Program-made: the position numbers and the translations under genes | Part shown: piece after piece, positions 7,400-9,559 of the stretch | Position numbering within the stretch: position 1 is the stretch's first letter | How the letters are laid out: each line of letters opens with the position of its first letter | Assembly (NCBI GenBank): GCA_013361075.1 | Contig: JABWAJ010000178.1 | Coordinates: 1 to 9,559 of the forward strand | DNA from: Saprospiraceae bacterium | GTDB lineage: Bacteria; Bacteroidota; Bacteroidia; Chitinophagales; Saprospiraceae | Length of the DNA stretch: 9,559 nucleotides | Direction: 5' to 3' | The notes under the pieces: generated by a model | The model's input: the letters and a program-made list of their open reading frames with translations, nothing else | The model's database searches: none | Told to the model about the DNA's origin: nothing

Positions 7400-7406
7400 T
7401 ATTTTG
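7400..7406 (+). promoter_or_regulatory. Weak -7-like element before the nucleotidyltransferase gene
   Basis: TATTTTG at 7400-7406 is one base short of the TAnnTTTG consensus and lies 19 bases before the ATG at 7426, similar to the distance of the nadC promoter from its start. No TTTG-like -33 element is present at the proper spacing, so this is tentative. Confidence 0.27.
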
Positions 7407-7425
7407 CAGGCGAAAATAGCAATAC

Positions 7426-8325
7426 ATGAAACCTACCCTTCTCATTTTGGCTGCCGGTATTGGCAGCCGATACGGTGGCCTGAAACAGGTGGACGGCGTT
7501 GGCCCTAACGGCGAAGCCATCATCGAATATTCCATCTACGATGCCATTCGTGCAGGCTTTGGCAAAGTTGTGTTTATCATTCGCCAGGACATTGAAGCCG
7601 CATTCAAAGAAAAATTTGGTGGAAAATTTGACCACCTTATCGAAACAGGATACGTTTTTCAGGAATTAGACAGCCCAATTGAAGGCATTTCAGAATGGCC
7701 GGAAAGGATAAAACCCTGGGGCACAGGCCATGCCATGCTGGTCGCTGCCAATGCCATCAATGAGCCCTTTGCCGTAATCAATGCTGACGATTACTACGGC
7801 GTTGATGCTTTCCGGGAAATTTGTGTTTTTTTGCAAAACGATTGCACCCCCAATCACTACGGCATGGTAGGCTATGTGCTGAGTAATACCTTATCCGATC
7901 ATGGAACGGTATCCCGGGGCGTCTGTTCGATGGATGAAGCTTCCTATCTGACCGACATCAATGAGCGCACCAAGGTGGAACGCACCGATAAAGGAATTTT
8001 TTACGAAGACACTGACGGACGGCACCTCCTTGGGCCTGATACATTGGTATCCATGAATTTTTGGGGCTTCCACCCTTCTGTCTTTGAAACCGCCCGGCAA
8101 CTTTTTGTACAGTTTGTAAAAGACAATGCCAACAATCCCAAAGCAGAGTTTTTTATCCCCCTCATTGTCAGCCACCAGATCAAAGCCGGAGAAATCAAAC
8201 TGAAAGTCATTCCCTGCAACGACCAGTGGTATGGCGTTACATACCAGGAAGATAAAGCGCCGGTAAAAGCCGCTTTCCGCGAATTTATTGACCAGGGGAT
8301 CTACCCGGAAGCTTTGTGGGGATAA
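7426..8325 (+). CDS. Sugar-phosphate nucleotidyltransferase-like protein
   Basis: Probable NTP-transferase of the GT-A fold that activates a sugar phosphate as an NDP-sugar; the real substrate is not known. The 299-residue product begins with the nucleotide-binding signature LAAGIGSRYGGLKQ (8-21), then KPWGTGHAML (96-105), the metal-binding INADDYYG (118-125, Asp121 and Asp122) and VSMNFWGF (208-215). It is shorter than typical GlmU and lacks a left-handed beta-helix domain. In Bacteroidota, proteins of this type are annotated simply as nucleotidyltransferase family, sometimes near a sugar phosphotransferase gene; neither neighbour here is one. Although moaE and xdhC lie downstream, the GGLKQ start and longer length argue against the molybdopterin cytidylyltransferase MocA. 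It is probably transcribed alone, with a large palindrome just past its stop. Confidence 0.85.
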   Translation: MKPTLLILAAGIGSRYGGLKQVDGVGPNGEAIIEYSIYDAIRAGFGKVVFIIRQDIEAAFKEKFGGKFDHLIETGYVFQELDSPIEGISEWPERIKPWGTGHAMLVAANAINEPFAVINADDYYGVDAFREICVFLQNDCTPNHYGMVGYVLSNTLSDHGTVSRGVCSMDEASYLTDINERTKVERTDKGIFYEDTDGRHLLGPDTLVSMNFWGFHPSVFETARQLFVQFVKDNANNPKAEFFIPLIVSHQIKAGEIKLKVIPCNDQWYGVTYQEDKAPVKAAFREFIDQGIYPEALWG

Positions 8326-8330
8326 CCGTT

Positions 8331-8471
8331 GGGGTTGTGTAATAAGGTGCAAAGAGCAAGGGGCAAAAGGCAATAATTTCGTAAAATCAATCTGATGGCT
8401 TACGAAAACATCAAACTTTACGAAACAAAATTGCCCCGTGTCTTTTGCCTCCTGCCTCTTTACACAACCCC
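8331..8471. repeat. Large imperfect palindrome between nucleotidyltransferase and moaE genes
   Basis: Two arms of about 55 bases (8331-8385 and 8417-8471) face each other around a 31-base centre. The outermost 12 bases, GGGGTTGTGTAA, are exactly inverted at the right end; the innermost nine, TTTCGTAAA (8377-8385), pair with TTTACGAAA (8417-8425). GGCAAT (8369-8374) also pairs with ATTGCC (8430-8435). The middles are purine-rich on the left and pyrimidine-rich on the right but only partly complementary. A further TTACGAAA at 8400-8407 gives the left inner arm an alternative partner. It fills most of the 195-base gap. No target-site duplication was recognised. It may be a dispersed palindromic repeat or MITE-like element, or a bidirectional terminator. 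Confidence 0.75.
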
Positions 8472-8520
8472 GGATTGACCTATACCTGATAGAAGATTTT
8501 CCGCGCAAACGATACCTGTC

Positions 8521-8943
8521 ATGGATAAAATCAATATTTTGCTTACCGAAAATCCGCTTTCTGTACAGGCTTGCGAGGCTTTTGTCAGCGGCGCTGATGC
8601 TGGTGGAACCGTGGTTTTCATTGGAACGGTCCGCAACAAAACCCAGGCTAAATCGGTTGTACGCCTGGAATTTGAAGCATACGCCCCCATGGCTGTTGCA
8701 GAAATGCAAAAAATTGCCGAAACTGCGCAGACTCGTTTTTCTGTTTTAAAAATAGCGATCCACCACCGAACCGGGGTGCTGGGCATCGGAGATATTCCGG
8801 TAGTCATTGCGGTGAGCGCCGCACACCGGGGAGCAGCTTTCGAAGCCTGCCAGTTTTGTATTGATACCCTGAAACAAACCGTGCCAATCTGGAAAAAAGA
8901 AATTTTCGAGGACGGAGAAACCTGGGTTGCAGCGCACCCCTGA
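8521..8943 (+). CDS. moaE: Molybdopterin synthase catalytic (large) subunit MoaE
   Basis: MoaE transfers sulfur from the thiocarboxylated C-terminus of MoaD to cyclic pyranopterin monophosphate, forming molybdopterin. The 140-residue length is typical. Active-site residues are in place: GTVRN with Arg38, AHRGAAFEAC with His102 and Arg103, and LKQTVPIWKKE with Lys118 and Lys125, matching the E. coli Arg39, His103, Arg104, Lys119 and Lys126. RTGVLGIGD is the usual strand before them. The ATG at 8521 gives a short family-like N-terminus. No moaD gene is seen on either side, so the partner must be elsewhere. It lies 37 bases before an xdhC-family gene on the same strand, probably in one transcript. 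The region upstream is a large palindrome with no convincing promoter match after it. Confidence 0.95.
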   Translation: MDKINILLTENPLSVQACEAFVSGADAGGTVVFIGTVRNKTQAKSVVRLEFEAYAPMAVAEMQKIAETAQTRFSVLKIAIHHRTGVLGIGDIPVVIAVSAAHRGAAFEACQFCIDTLKQTVPIWKKEIFEDGETWVAAHP

Positions 8944-8980
8944 CCTGCTCTTCATTACATCAAATGCCAATTTACCTGCC

Positions 8981-9559
8981 ATGCGCGAATACTTGCAAGA
9001 AATGGATCGCTGGATCGAGGAAGGAAAGCCCTTCAGCGCTGTGACCGTCATCAATACCTGGGGTAGTGCGCCCCGACCCGTTGGAACCACCATGTTTGTT
9101 GGCCCTGCCATGGAAATGCTCGGTTCGGTTTCTGGCGGTTGTGTGGAAGGAACCCTGCTGCGCGAGTCGGAAACCACAACAGCCGGGGGCGTCGGTAAGC
9201 ACCTCAAATTTGGAGTCAGCGACGACGATGCGTGGTCGGTGGGCCTCACTTGTGGCGGCACCATTGAGGTTTTTATGGAGCAATTCCCCGGGTGTAGCGA
9301 TGCCGGGTTTTGGCAAACCCTGCGCCGGTGCCTGGCAGAAAACAAAAGCTGCGTCTGGGCTACCCGCATAGATGGTAGTGCCCACGCCTATTCCCTGCTC
9401 CAGCCCGAAGACTCCGATGCTGTTTCAACGATGCCTGCTGATTTGAAGGAACACGCGCTGCGGGCCTGGCGGGAGCGCAAAAGCCAGATTGTGACTTCAG
9501 GAGGTGCAAGTTGGTTCCTAAGGGTCTTTCCTCGCAAACTCCAGTTATTTGTCATTGGA
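8981..9559 (+). CDS. XdhC/CoxI-family molybdo-enzyme maturation factor (3' end cut off by the window edge)
   Basis: XdhC-type proteins bind molybdenum cofactor and help sulfurate and insert it into xanthine-dehydrogenase-family hydroxylases. The frame runs open from ATG 8981 to the last base, 193 residues. TWGSAPRPVG (26-35), GSVSGGCVEG (48-57, Cys54) and GVSDDDAWSVGLTCGGTIEVF (78-98, Cys91) are the family's N-terminal signatures. The end, PRKLQLFVIG, is the first strand of the C-terminal Rossmann domain, so perhaps half to two thirds of the gene is present. The start is chosen because it gives the usual short helix before the WGSAPRPVG motif. The gene is richer in GC (around 60% in places) than the middle of the window. 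With moaE 37 bases upstream, it suggests a molybdo-hydroxylase locus continuing to the right. Confidence 0.92.
   Translation, partial: MREYLQEMDRWIEEGKPFSAVTVINTWGSAPRPVGTTMFVGPAMEMLGSVSGGCVEGTLLRESETTTAGGVGKHLKFGVSDDDAWSVGLTCGGTIEVFMEQFPGCSDAGFWQTLRRCLAENKSCVWATRIDGSAHAYSLLQPEDSDAVSTMPADLKEHALRAWRERKSQIVTSGGASWFLRVFPRKLQLFVIG

Noticed and set aside
7426..8325. Molybdenum cofactor cytidylyltransferase (MocA) identity for the nucleotidyltransferase gene
   Set aside because: The context near xdhC invites it, but the 299-residue length, the SRYGGLKQ signature and the rest of the sequence fit sugar-phosphate nucleotidyltransferases, and a palindrome separates it from moaE.
7891..8709. A 272-codon open frame on the minus strand
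   Set aside because: It lies antisense to the well-supported nucleotidyltransferase and moaE genes, crosses the palindrome, and shows no recognisable domain.
1..9559. CRISPR arrays, insertion sequences, tRNA or rRNA genes
   Set aside because: No spaced direct repeats, transposase motifs, cloverleaf-like segments or rRNA-like stretches were recognised by reading the gaps on both strands.

Overview
The window looks like ordinary chromosomal DNA from a member of the Bacteroidota, possibly near the Saprospirales or Chitinophagales. That placement is an inference. It rests on the style of the UvrA C-terminal half, SmpB and MerR/B12-type regulator sequences, a secreted M20 amidohydrolase, weak Shine-Dalgarno sequences and a good match to the Bacteroidota -7 promoter element (TAnnTTTG). 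No mobile-element gene, CRISPR array, tRNA or rRNA was seen.

Layout, left to right. Positions 2-1963 (+) hold the 3' two thirds of uvrA, cut by the window edge. Six bases later, 1970-3562 (+) encodes an exported M20/AbgB-like amidohydrolase, followed by a probable terminator. Positions 3662-4576 (+) encode a MerR-type regulator with a cobalamin-binding-like C-terminus. It converges on a minus-strand pair, nadC (5079-5936) then aroQ (4597-5010), for NAD and shikimate-pathway synthesis. A divergent intergenic region of 210 bases with a good nadC promoter separates these from a small membrane protein of DUF1761 type (6147-6647, +). Then come smpB (6744-7214, +), a sugar-phosphate nucleotidyltransferase-like gene (7426-8325, +), a large imperfect palindrome (8331-8471), moaE (8521-8943, +) and the start of an xdhC-family gene (8981 to the right edge, +). 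The last two point to a molybdenum-cofactor / molybdo-hydroxylase maturation locus continuing past the window.

Most genes are housekeeping and only loosely related by function. The obvious pairs are nadC-aroQ, moaE-xdhC and, by spacing only, uvrA with the amidohydrolase.

Five things deserve a second look. (1) uvrA changes sharply in base composition and codon choice at about 600-720, as if two halves of different origin were joined in the most conserved part of the gene. (2) The MerR regulator has lost the residues that hold cobalamin in CarH-like photoreceptors. (3) A roughly 140-base palindrome precedes moaE and may be a dispersed repeat or MITE-like element. (4) Two back-to-back hairpins lie just upstream of smpB. 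(5) NadC and the M20 enzyme carry substitutions in active-site motifs. I found no clear evidence of a wholly new multi-gene system.
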